Of a stretch of DNA of 10,206 nt, positions 1-6,307 are shown in pieces (position 1 is the stretch's first letter; the number at the start of each line of letters is the position of its first letter). The position numbers and the translations under genes were made by a program. Location: positions 1-10,206 of the forward strand of contig CAMPCG010000077.1 of the NCBI GenBank assembly GCA_946644025.1, given 5' to 3'. A model generated the notes under the pieces. That model ran no database searches and was not told where the DNA came from. It saw only the letters and a program-made list of their open reading frames with translations. The DNA comes from an uncultured Prevotellaceae bacterium. GTDB lineage: Bacteria; Bacteroidota; Bacteroidia; Bacteroidales; Bacteroidaceae.

Positions 1-680
1 GCGACCGCGGCGTGTGGTTCCGCTACGAGACCAACGTGGGAGCCGGACTGCCCATCATCGGAACCATCAACGACCTGTGCAACTCGGGCGACAAGATTCT
101 GAAGATTGAGGCCATACTCTCGGGCACGCTCAACTTCATCTTCAACGAGATTGCGGCCGACGTGCCCTTCTCCGAGACCGTGCGGCGCGCCAAGGAGCAG
201 CGCTACTCAGAGCCCGACCCGCGCATAGACCTCAGCGGCACCGACGTCATACGCAAGCTCGTCATCCTCAGCCGAGAGGCAGGCTACCGCGTGGAGCAGG
301 CCGACGTGGAGAAGCACCTCTTCGTGCCCGACGATTTCTTCGAGGGCACGCTCGACGACTTCTGGCGCCGTCTGCCCGAGCTCGACGACGACTTCGAGGC
401 ACGCCGAAAGGTGCTCGAGAAGGAGGGAAAGCGCTGGCGCTTCGTGGCCACGATGGAGGCTGGAGGGGGAGACTCCTCCAAGCGCTGCAAGACCAGCGTG
501 GCGCTGAAGGAGGTGCCCTCGAACCACCCCTTCTACTCGCTCGAAGGCTCGAACAACATCGTGCTGCTCACCACCGAGCGCTACAAGGAGTACCCCATGC
601 TCATACAGGGCTATGGAGCAGGAGCCGCCGTCACAGCCGCCGGCGTCTTCGCCAACATCATGTCAATCGCTAACATTTAG
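1..680 (+). CDS. thrA: Bifunctional aspartokinase/homoserine dehydrogenase, C-terminal part (partial)
   Basis: This is the catalytic C-terminal part of homoserine dehydrogenase, which reduces aspartate-semialdehyde to homoserine in the threonine/methionine branch. The reading frame is open from base 3 to the stop at 678-680, so the true start lies upstream of the window; the GTG at 12 is an internal valine codon. Visible family motifs are RYETNVGAGLPII near the left edge, EAILSGTLNFIFNEI, and EPDPRIDLSGTDVIRK, which holds the expected catalytic pair Asp (243-245) and Lys (255-257). The end reads PMLIQGYGAGAAVTAAGVFA, the usual homoserine dehydrogenase C-terminus. Fusion to an N-terminal aspartokinase (ThrA type) is inferred from Bacteroidetes gene organisation and cannot be seen here. 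A stand-alone homoserine dehydrogenase is the alternative. It is followed after 23 bp by hicB on the same strand. Confidence 0.93.
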   Translation, partial: DRGVWFRYETNVGAGLPIIGTINDLCNSGDKILKIEAILSGTLNFIFNEIAADVPFSETVRRAKEQRYSEPDPRIDLSGTDVIRKLVILSREAGYRVEQADVEKHLFVPDDFFEGTLDDFWRRLPELDDDFEARRKVLEKEGKRWRFVATMEAGGGDSSKRCKTSVALKEVPSNHPFYSLEGSNNIVLLTTERYKEYPMLIQGYGAGAAVTAAGVFANIMSIANI

Positions 681-703
681 GAGACAAAAGATACTATTTC
701 GCT

Positions 704-1078
704 ATGAACTTGATAAAAGTGTCGGACAAGGGCATTCAGGCCAAGGTGTCGGTATTTGTATATCTTGATACAGAATATCCTGACGGTGATATGTTCATCG
801 CCTATTGTCCATCGCTGAACCTCATAGGCTATGGCAATGGAGAGGAGAACGCTAAGAAAGACTTTGAGTGGATGATGGACGATTACCTGAACGACATGGT
901 GACGAAGGGCACACTTGAAGAAGATCTGAAAAATCATGGGTGGACTGTCGCCAAGGAGTCATTCAGCGAGCCGAAAATCAGTGATATGATGTCTAAGAGT
1001 GATGAGTTGAAAGACTTTATCGACAAAGGACTCTATCATAGAATTAACATCGACACGATTTGTCCGGCATTGGCATGA
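704..1078 (+). CDS. hicB: HicB-family antitoxin
   Basis: A 124-residue protein resembling the HicB antitoxin, the partner that neutralises the HicA mRNA interferase and usually represses the operon. The HicB-type segment runs over residues 29-80: FIAYCPSLNLIGYGNG, where a short strand is followed by the typical YCPxLNLxGxG turn, then ENAKKDFEWMMDDYLNDMV, the usual amphipathic helix. Residues 85-124 are charged and helix-rich, and I see no clear ribbon-helix-helix or helix-turn-helix, so DNA binding is uncertain. The gene begins 23 bp after thrA and its TGA overlaps the ATG of hicA (ATGA), which supports translational coupling. The order antitoxin-toxin is the reverse of the classical hicA-hicB order. 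Base composition is visibly more A+T-rich than thrA and apgM on either side, consistent with acquisition by transfer. Confidence 0.8.
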   Translation: MNLIKVSDKGIQAKVSVFVYLDTEYPDGDMFIAYCPSLNLIGYGNGEENAKKDFEWMMDDYLNDMVTKGTLEEDLKNHGWTVAKESFSEPKISDMMSKSDELKDFIDKGLYHRINIDTICPALA

Positions 1079-1329
1079 CAAGGACACTGAGCAACATATC
1101 GCTCAAAGACTTCCGCGCATTCCTCGTGTACATCGGATGTGAGAAAACTGGGGTAAAGGGCGGACACGAAAAGTGGAAGAAGAAGGGAACTATACGTTCT
1201 TTGGTGTTCCAGACTCACATTGACCCTATTCCGCGGCATGTGGTCTATAGCAATCTTCAGACGCTTGGACTGAAAAGGGAAGACTTTGAACTGTGGCTGT
1301 CATGTAACAAGCCAAGAAAACAGAACTGA
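1075..1329 (+). CDS. hicA: HicA-family toxin (mRNA interferase)
   Basis: An 84-residue basic protein with the HicA double-stranded-RNA-binding-like fold signature. HicA toxins cleave mRNA independently of the ribosome and depend on one conserved histidine. Here that residue is His31 in VKGGHEKW (28-34). The C-terminal half, IPRHVVYSNLQTLGLKREDF, matches the helix that closes the fold. I chose the ATG at 1075 because it overlaps the hicB stop by four bases and starts directly before the conserved N-terminal helix; an in-frame TTG at 1060 would add five unneeded residues. It ends only 12 bp before apgM, so it is probably transcribed with the threonine genes. The Lys-rich stretch 33-38 suits RNA binding. 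Toxicity is inferred from the family and not shown by the sequence. Confidence 0.82.
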   Translation: MTRTLSNISLKDFRAFLVYIGCEKTGVKGGHEKWKKKGTIRSLVFQTHIDPIPRHVVYSNLQTLGLKREDFELWLSCNKPRKQN

Positions 1330-1341
1330 ACTGAAGCAACG

Positions 1342-2712
1342 ATGAAGCACATTATTATATTAGGCGACGGCATGGCCGACCTGCCCGTAGAAAGACTGGG
1401 CGGAAAGACGCTGCTGCAATATGCCCGCAAACCGACGATGGACCTCCTGGCACGCCAGGGACGCACGGGGCGCCTCGTCACCGTGCCCGAGGGATTTCCC
1501 CCGGGCAGCGAGGTGGCCAACACCGCCATACTGGGCTACGACCTGAACAAGGTGTATGAGGGCCGCGGACCCCTCGAGGCCGCCAGCATAGGCTACGACA
1601 TGGCCGACGACGACTTCGCCATACGCTGCAACATCATCACCCTGGAAGACGGGAAGATTGTGACCCACAACGGCGGCAACCTGCAGACCGACGATGCCCG
1701 CCAACTCATAGACTACCTTAACGAGAAGCTGGCTGCGCCCATCAACGAGCGCGAGCGCCAGCGGCTGGGCAAGGACTGTCCCGAGGGCTTCGAGCGGGTG
1801 AAGTTCATCTGCGGCATACAGTACCGGCACCTGCTCGTCATCAAGGGAGGTGAAAAGGGCCTCGCGTATGCGCCTCCCCACGACCACCCTAATGAGGACT
1901 GGAGACCGTTTCTGCCCGATGCGCACCGGCTTGATGTGAAAGCCATCCTGCAACCCGTGCTTCGCCCGCCTCATAACACAGAAGAAGACGGCATCTATGG
2001 CGGCTATGATGATAATAAAAATAGCCATACCAAGCTGACCCTCAAACAAACAGCCGAACTCATGAAGGAGCTGATACTACGCTCCCAGGAACTGCTGGCC
2101 CAGCACCCCTACAACCTGGCAAAGGCCGCAAAGGGCGAGCGGCAGGCCAACAGCATCTGGCCCTGGAGCGGCGGCTACCGGCCGTCGATGGAGACGCTCC
2201 AGCAGCGCTACCCCCAGGTGAAGAGCGGAAGCGTCATCTCGGCCGTAGACCTCATACAGGGCATCGGAAAGTATGCCGGCCTGGACATCGTCAAGGTTCC
2301 TGGCGCCACGGGACTGGCCGACACCAACTATGAGGGCAAGGCTGAGGCAGCCATCAAGGCCCTGAGGGAGCAGGACTTCGTCTTCGTCCATGTGGAGGCC
2401 AGCGACGAGGCCGGACACGACGGCGACCTCGACCTGAAGCTGAAGACCATCGAGTATCTCGACCAGCGGCTTATTCGCCCCATCTACGAGGCGGTGCTGA
2501 CGATGGACGAGCCTGTCTGCATCGCCGTGCTGCCCGACCACCTCACACCCGTCGAGATGCGCATCCACGTGGGTCAGCCCGTGCCCTTCCTCATCTGGCA
2601 CCGAGGCATCGAGCCCGACGAGGTGCAGCAGTACGACGAGGTGGCGTGCGTCTCAGGCGGCTACGGACTGCTGCGTCTGGAGCAGTTCATGCAGACGCTG
2701 ATGAGCATTTGA
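1342..2712 (+). CDS. apgM: ApgM-type phosphomutase-superfamily protein; proposed homoserine kinase
   Basis: A 456-residue member of the alkaline phosphatase superfamily, archaeal-type cofactor-independent phosphoglycerate mutase family. Visible motifs are GDGMAD (8-13, metal-binding Asp9), GSEVAN (55-60, candidate nucleophile Ser57), YEGRGPLEAAS (72-82), SIWPWSGGYR (271-280), VEASDEAGHDGD (351-362) and LPDHLTPVEMRIH (397-409), giving the expected second metal site residues. Proteins of this subgroup lying between homoserine dehydrogenase and threonine synthase are annotated as proposed homoserine kinases, replacing ThrB; the thrA neighbour supports that reading over glycolysis. It is about 55 residues longer than the roughly 400 I recall for the family. 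The extra length lies near 131-150 and 203-233; the second stretch is polar, rich in Asn, Asp and Gly, and more A+T-rich in DNA. No thrC follows. The enzymatic role is inferred. Confidence 0.88.
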   Translation: MKHIIILGDGMADLPVERLGGKTLLQYARKPTMDLLARQGRTGRLVTVPEGFPPGSEVANTAILGYDLNKVYEGRGPLEAASIGYDMADDDFAIRCNIITLEDGKIVTHNGGNLQTDDARQLIDYLNEKLAAPINERERQRLGKDCPEGFERVKFICGIQYRHLLVIKGGEKGLAYAPPHDHPNEDWRPFLPDAHRLDVKAILQPVLRPPHNTEEDGIYGGYDDNKNSHTKLTLKQTAELMKELILRSQELLAQHPYNLAKAAKGERQANSIWPWSGGYRPSMETLQQRYPQVKSGSVISAVDLIQGIGKYAGLDIVKVPGATGLADTNYEGKAEAAIKALREQDFVFVHVEASDEAGHDGDLDLKLKTIEYLDQRLIRPIYEAVLTMDEPVCIAVLPDHLTPVEMRIHVGQPVPFLIWHRGIEPDEVQQYDEVACVSGGYGLLRLEQFMQTLMSI

Positions 2713-2735
2713 CCGATTGGCTGAAGAAAACGCGG

Positions 2736-2768
2736 CTTTCGCAGAAATCATTTGCAAGGCTGCGAAAG
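2736..2768. repeat. 9-bp inverted repeat around the VTC operon promoter
   Basis: CTTTCGCAG (2736-2744) and CTGCGAAAG (2760-2768) are perfect reverse complements separated by 15 bases; a G-T and a G-C pair could extend the stem. It lies between the apgM stop and the VTC gene. No run of T follows on the plus strand, so it is a weak candidate for an intrinsic terminator of the thr operon. Because the -33 box lies in its loop, an operator role is also possible. The symmetry is seen directly; function is inferred. Confidence 0.5.
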
Positions 2769-2782
2769 TCAGCGTACATTTG
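2751..2782 (+). promoter_or_regulatory. Bacteroidetes-type promoter for the VTC operon
   Basis: TTTG at 2751-2754 (-33 box) is followed after exactly 20 bp by TACATTTG at 2775-2782, matching the Bacteroidetes housekeeping sigma consensus TTTG / TAnnTTTG. The predicted transcript would start about 5-10 bases downstream, giving a 5' leader of only some 10-15 bases before the ATG at 2800. It implies that the four-gene cassette is transcribed independently of the threonine operon. Confidence 0.7.
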
Positions 2783-2799
2783 CAAGCAAAAAGGAAAAC

Positions 2800-3546
2800 A
2801 TGGAAGAACTCCTGAGACAATTCAAACCCATTACGCTGGCCGAGATGAGCGGCGTGAAGCTGATGAACCGCACCGACACGAAGTTCGTCACCACGCTGAC
2901 TCAGCTGGAGCGGCTACTGCTCATGGCGCGTAATGAGTACTATGCCCAGGAGATTGACGGCGAGCGCAACATGCTCTACGACACCACCTATTTCGACACC
3001 CTGGACTACGGCATGTACCGCCAGCACCAGAGCGGCTACGCCAGGCGGCAGAAGATTCGCTTCCGTACCTACGTCAGCTCGAACCTGCAGTTCATGGAGG
3101 TGAAGACGAAGAACAACCACGGACGCACGAAGAAGAAACGCATAGAGGTGACGGACATGGACCTGCACGACCCGCAGAAGCGCGAATTTCTGAGCCATGT
3201 GCTACGCTTCGACGTCGACCAGCTGCAGGCCCACACCCACAACTTCTTCCGCCGGGTGACGCTCGTGAACAATGCCAAGACCGAGCGCCTGACCATCGAC
3301 ACGCAGCTGGAGTTCAACAACCTCATTACCGGCGAGCACCTCGACATGGGACCGCTGGTCATCATCGAGCTGAAACGCGACGGACTAGTGTTCTCGCCCG
3401 TGCTGGAGATGCTGCGACAGCTGCACATACACCCCCACGGATTCAGCAAGTACTGCATGGGGGCCGCGCTCACCAACGAACTGCTGCCACAGCACCGCTT
3501 TAAGCTGAAGCTGAGGGAAGTGGACATCATTTTAAGAAATAACTAA
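2800..3546 (+). CDS. VTC-domain protein (CYTH-like; polyphosphate polymerase family)
   Basis: A 248-residue cytoplasmic protein of the VTC domain family, whose yeast member Vtc4 makes polyphosphate from ATP inside a basic tunnel of the triphosphate-tunnel-metalloenzyme fold. Tunnel-type motifs are in order: LMNRTDTKFV (21-30), YFDT (65-68), KIRFRTY (85-91), FMEVKTK (98-104) followed by a basic patch (109-114), TIDTQLEF (165-172), VIIELKRDG (187-195) and SKYCMG (216-221). These supply the alternating Arg/Lys and Glu residues expected for phosphate and metal binding. I chose the ATG at 2800: it directly precedes the first conserved region, has an AAGGAAAA tract just upstream, and lies downstream of the promoter; an in-frame ATG at 2752 would fall inside the promoter. 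It has no SPX domain and no membrane segment. The next gene, DUF4956, is a frequent partner. The real product of bacterial members is not settled. Confidence 0.85.
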   Translation: MEELLRQFKPITLAEMSGVKLMNRTDTKFVTTLTQLERLLLMARNEYYAQEIDGERNMLYDTTYFDTLDYGMYRQHQSGYARRQKIRFRTYVSSNLQFMEVKTKNNHGRTKKKRIEVTDMDLHDPQKREFLSHVLRFDVDQLQAHTHNFFRRVTLVNNAKTERLTIDTQLEFNNLITGEHLDMGPLVIIELKRDGLVFSPVLEMLRQLHIHPHGFSKYCMGAALTNELLPQHRFKLKLREVDIILRNN

Positions 3547-3558
3547 ATTAACTACGAT

Positions 3559-4248
3559 ATGGAATTGCTACTGAATCTGTTTACACTGTTTACAAGCGAC
3601 TTCGGAAACGCGCTGGTACGCTTCCTGCTCTGCATGGTGGTGAACTGGGTCATCATCGACCGTATGTACTACCGCAAGAGCAAGCGCCGCGACTTCTACT
3701 TCACCTTCATGCTCATCAGCGTCGCCATCTACGTCCTCGTCTACTTCATGATGGGAATGGATCGCGGAAAGGCCACCATGGGCGTAGGACTCGGACTCTT
3801 TGGCATCTTCAGCATCATGCGCTACCGCACCGACACCATGCCGGTACGCGAGATGACCTACCTCTTTATTATCGTCTGCCTGTCGGTGGTTCACGCCATG
3901 GTCGACGTCACCACGCTCTCCGAGAGCGCCATCTTCAGCGAACTGGGCAAGCTGCTCTGCATCGACGTCATCGTGATGCTGATGATTATGTTCTTTGAAA
4001 AGAAACTCAAGGTGACGGCCTCGAAGCTGGTGCAGTATGACCGCATAGACCTGATAAAGCCTGAGAAGCGCGACGAACTGGTGGCCGACCTGGAGGAGCG
4101 CCTCGGTGTGAAGGTGATAAAGGTGGAGGTCGGTGGCGTAGACTTCCTGCGTGACTCGGCCGTGCTGAGAGTGACCTACGACAGCAACAAGCAGTACGAC
4201 GTAAACAAGATGTACGAGGTGCGCAAGTCGCAGTGGACTCACATGTAA
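3559..4248 (+). CDS. DUF4956 inner-membrane protein
   Basis: A 229-residue integral membrane protein of the DUF4956 family. Hydrophobic segments lie roughly at 18-36, 47-66, 74-86, 99-117 and 130-147. They are followed by a soluble C-terminal domain (about 150-229) with a beta-alpha-beta pattern (RLGVKVIKVEVGGVDFL). The most conserved stretch is GLGLFGIFSIMRYRTDTMPVRE (78-98 approximately), joining membrane segments; its Arg/Asp/Glu residues would face the membrane surface. Basic residues at 35-45 favour a cytoplasmic loop. It starts 12 bp after the VTC gene, so the two are co-transcribed. DUF4956 is often found beside VTC-domain genes, and a role as membrane partner or exporter of the VTC product is plausible, but no function is established. 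The start at 3559 gives an N-terminus leading straight into the first hydrophobic segment. Confidence 0.83.
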   Translation: MELLLNLFTLFTSDFGNALVRFLLCMVVNWVIIDRMYYRKSKRRDFYFTFMLISVAIYVLVYFMMGMDRGKATMGVGLGLFGIFSIMRYRTDTMPVREMTYLFIIVCLSVVHAMVDVTTLSESAIFSELGKLLCIDVIVMLMIMFFEKKLKVTASKLVQYDRIDLIKPEKRDELVADLEERLGVKVIKVEVGGVDFLRDSAVLRVTYDSNKQYDVNKMYEVRKSQWTHM

Positions 4249-4265
4249 CCCCCCAGAGTAAAGCC

Positions 4266-5048
4266 ATGAAAATCTTCCCGCATTTTTTGTTCGTTATTTG
4301 TTGCCTCACCTTCTGTGAGACGCTGTCTGCGCAGAGCGAGGGCGGTCTGATCCTGGGTGCCGAGCTGGAGAAGAAGATTGACCGGCAGTGGAGCTGGGGG
4401 CTGGAGGCCGACTTCCGCACCCGCAACAACTTCAAGACCGTAGACCGCTGGGGCCTGGGAGTCTCGGCGGAGTACAAGTACAGCAAATGGCTGAAGGCCG
4501 ATGCCGGCTATTCGTTCCTTGACTACAACATGCGCGAGAAGGTGGAGCGCTATACCAGCGAGAAAGGCAATGCCAAGATACACTGGCGCCCGTCGTACTT
4601 CGGACTGAAGCACCGCTTTCACGTCTCGCTCACAGCCGACCACAAGTTCTCCAACGGCTTGAAGATTTCGCTGCGAGAGCGATGGCAATACACCTACCGG
4701 CCGGAGAAGAGCGTCACGCGATGGACGTTCCGCGAGGACGTCAGCAACCAGGATATGCGCCTGGACGATGACTATGTCCGCCCGGGCAAGGGCAAGAACC
4801 AGCTGCGCTCGCGGCTGCAGGTGGAGCTCGACAAGAAGCGGGCGCTCTTCACACCCTACGTCAGCGCCGAGCTCTACAACAGCTGGGCCGTCGAGAAGAT
4901 ACGCTACACGGCGGGCACGAGCATCCGTCTGAACAAGCAGAACTCGCTCTCGGTCTACTACCGCTTCCAAGACATGAAGAATGAAGACGAAGAGGACTAC
5001 GACCCCGACATTCACTCTCTCGGTCTGAGCTACAAATTCAAGTTCTAA
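4266..5048 (+). CDS. DUF2490 family predicted outer-membrane beta-barrel protein
   Basis: A 260-residue exported protein of the DUF2490 type. The ATG at 4266 is chosen because it begins a clean signal peptide: Lys2, a hydrophobic core (residues 4-17) and a cleavage site after SAQ (21-23). An in-frame ATG at 4233 would overlap DUF4956 and put 11 polar residues before the signal. The mature part is a series of alternating amphipathic strands rich in Tyr, Trp and Arg, for example WSWGLEADFR (42-51), LGVSAEYKYS (64-73), GLKISLRERWQYTY (131-144), TPYVSAELY (196-204) and SLSVYYRFQD (227-236). It ends LGLSYKFKF, with a terminal Phe as expected for a BAM-recognised barrel. It starts 17 bp after DUF4956 and ends 4 bp before the lipoprotein gene, within one operon. 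The specific role is unknown; a small pore or structural barrel fits the sequence. Confidence 0.8.
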   Translation: MKIFPHFLFVICCLTFCETLSAQSEGGLILGAELEKKIDRQWSWGLEADFRTRNNFKTVDRWGLGVSAEYKYSKWLKADAGYSFLDYNMREKVERYTSEKGNAKIHWRPSYFGLKHRFHVSLTADHKFSNGLKISLRERWQYTYRPEKSVTRWTFREDVSNQDMRLDDDYVRPGKGKNQLRSRLQVELDKKRALFTPYVSAELYNSWAVEKIRYTAGTSIRLNKQNSLSVYYRFQDMKNEDEEDYDPDIHSLGLSYKFKF

Positions 5049-5052
5049 CGTT

Positions 5053-6252
5053 ATGAAACATTCATCCATAGCAGCCTTCATCCTGCTCCTTGCCTGCGCC
5101 CTTCTGCCCTCCTGTGAGAAGGACGACACCGAGTTCAGCGATTACGACTTCAGTACTTATACGCTCCGCTCCCAGCAGGGCGACGACGACGACATCGTCA
5201 CGCTGCCCGACACCATCTTCCTGGCCGTCGCGTGGAATGGCAGTCAGGTTACTGTCACGGGCGATGCCGGCGACAGCGTGACCGTCACGACGACAGGTGG
5301 CGACGTCACGATAGGCAGTACTACGCAGCGCTACCTGCAGCTCACCGTCGGCGGCACGTGTGACGACGGCTCGCTGCTCGTCTACAGCGACCGCCCTTGG
5401 GGACTTGTCATGAACGGTCTCACGCTGACCAACGAAGACGGCCCGGCCATCAACAATCAGAGTGGCAAGGCACTCTACGTCACCGTGGCCGACGGCACGG
5501 AGAACACCCTCGCCGACGGCTATGAATATGCCGATGCGCCGGTCAATGCACTGGGTGCCGTCATCGACCAGAAAGGCACTTTCTTCAGCGAAGGCCAGAT
5601 TTACTTCCGCGGGAAGGGAACGCTCACCGTCAATGGCAAATACAAGAACGGCATTGCCAGCGACGACTACATCGTCGTCGAGGAGCAGGGGCCGACGATG
5701 AACATCAACTCTGAAGGCTCGAATGGTATCAAGGTGAACGACGGTATGCAGATTCTGGGCGGAGTGCTCGACATCTTCGTCACCAGCGACGGCGGCCGTG
5801 GCATCCGCAACGAGGCCCGCATGACCATCGGCGGCGGCGAGACCACCATCACCACCACGGGCGACTGCAGCATAGAGGTACTCGACGGCATCAGCGACAC
5901 CACTTCGTGCGCCGGCATCAAGTGCGACAGCCTCTTCACCATGACGGCCGGCACGCTCAACATCACCAGCACGGGCGATGGCGGCAAGGGCATTAATTGT
6001 ACAGAGAATGTGGAGTTCAGCGGCGGTAAGCTCTACGTGCGCACCATGGGCAGCAACGATTTGGCCAAGCCCAAGGGCGTGAAGAGCGACAAGGACATCA
6101 TCGTCAGCGGAGGTGTCTTCGACGTGAAGGTGAACAAGAGCTGGGCGTGTGACAATGGCACCGAAACTGAGGACATCGCCGATATGCTCACCATCATCGG
6201 CTCGCCCAACATCATTGAGTTTGAAAAGAAATGGGTGAGCCTGGAGTATTAG
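5053..6252 (+). CDS. Cthe_2159-like carbohydrate-binding beta-helix lipoprotein
   Basis: A 399-residue lipoprotein. The signal sequence ends in a lipobox LLPSC with Cys21 as the lipidated residue, followed by EKDD, which resembles the surface lipoprotein export signal of Bacteroidetes (K then two acidic residues). Residues 25-50 are an acidic linker. From about 110 to 360 there are many short strands with recurring Gly-Ile and Gly-Gly turns: YKNGIASDD (197-205), EGSNGIKVND (221-230), SDGGRGIRNE (245-254), CAGIKCDS (286-293), GDGGKGINC (308-316), PKGVKSDKDIIVSGG (340-354). This is the parallel beta-helix pattern of the DUF4353/Cthe_2159 family, a Clostridium thermocellum protein reported to bind polysaccharide. 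No catalytic motif is evident. It is the last gene of the VTC operon and ends at the convergent hairpin. Ligand unknown. Confidence 0.8.
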   Translation: MKHSSIAAFILLLACALLPSCEKDDTEFSDYDFSTYTLRSQQGDDDDIVTLPDTIFLAVAWNGSQVTVTGDAGDSVTVTTTGGDVTIGSTTQRYLQLTVGGTCDDGSLLVYSDRPWGLVMNGLTLTNEDGPAINNQSGKALYVTVADGTENTLADGYEYADAPVNALGAVIDQKGTFFSEGQIYFRGKGTLTVNGKYKNGIASDDYIVVEEQGPTMNINSEGSNGIKVNDGMQILGGVLDIFVTSDGGRGIRNEARMTIGGGETTITTTGDCSIEVLDGISDTTSCAGIKCDSLFTMTAGTLNITSTGDGGKGINCTENVEFSGGKLYVRTMGSNDLAKPKGVKSDKDIIVSGGVFDVKVNKSWACDNGTETEDIADMLTIIGSPNIIEFEKKWVSLEY

Positions 6253-6307
6253 TTCATAGTTTATAATTCATAGTTCATAGTTGCTGTGCCTCCAACTATG
6301 AACTATG
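6253..6307. repeat. TTCATAGTT direct repeats and 15-bp hairpin at convergent gene ends
   Basis: TTCATAGTT occurs at 6253-6261, 6267-6275 and 6274-6282. The arms CATAGTTCATAGTTG (6269-6283) and CAACTATGAACTATG (6293-6307) are perfect reverse complements around a 9-base loop. It lies between the convergent lipoprotein and coaBC genes and could act as a bidirectional terminator or mRNA 3' stabiliser, though the stem is A+T-rich and no T run follows in either direction. The right arm overlaps the coaBC stop codon (6296-6298), and related repeat sequence (TGCATAGTGCATAGTTCATAG-like) continues into that gene. Confidence 0.65.

Noticed and set aside
678..703. Possible promoter for hicBA (TACTATTT just before the ATG)
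   Set aside because: It lacks the full TAnnTTTG form and has no TTTG box at the right distance.
1360..2049. Minus-strand open frame of 229 codons opposite apgM
   Set aside because: Antisense shadow; apgM on the plus strand has clear conserved motifs over the same bases.
4233..4265. Upstream ATG for the DUF2490 gene
   Set aside because: It overlaps the DUF4956 end and places polar residues before a good signal peptide that starts at 4266.
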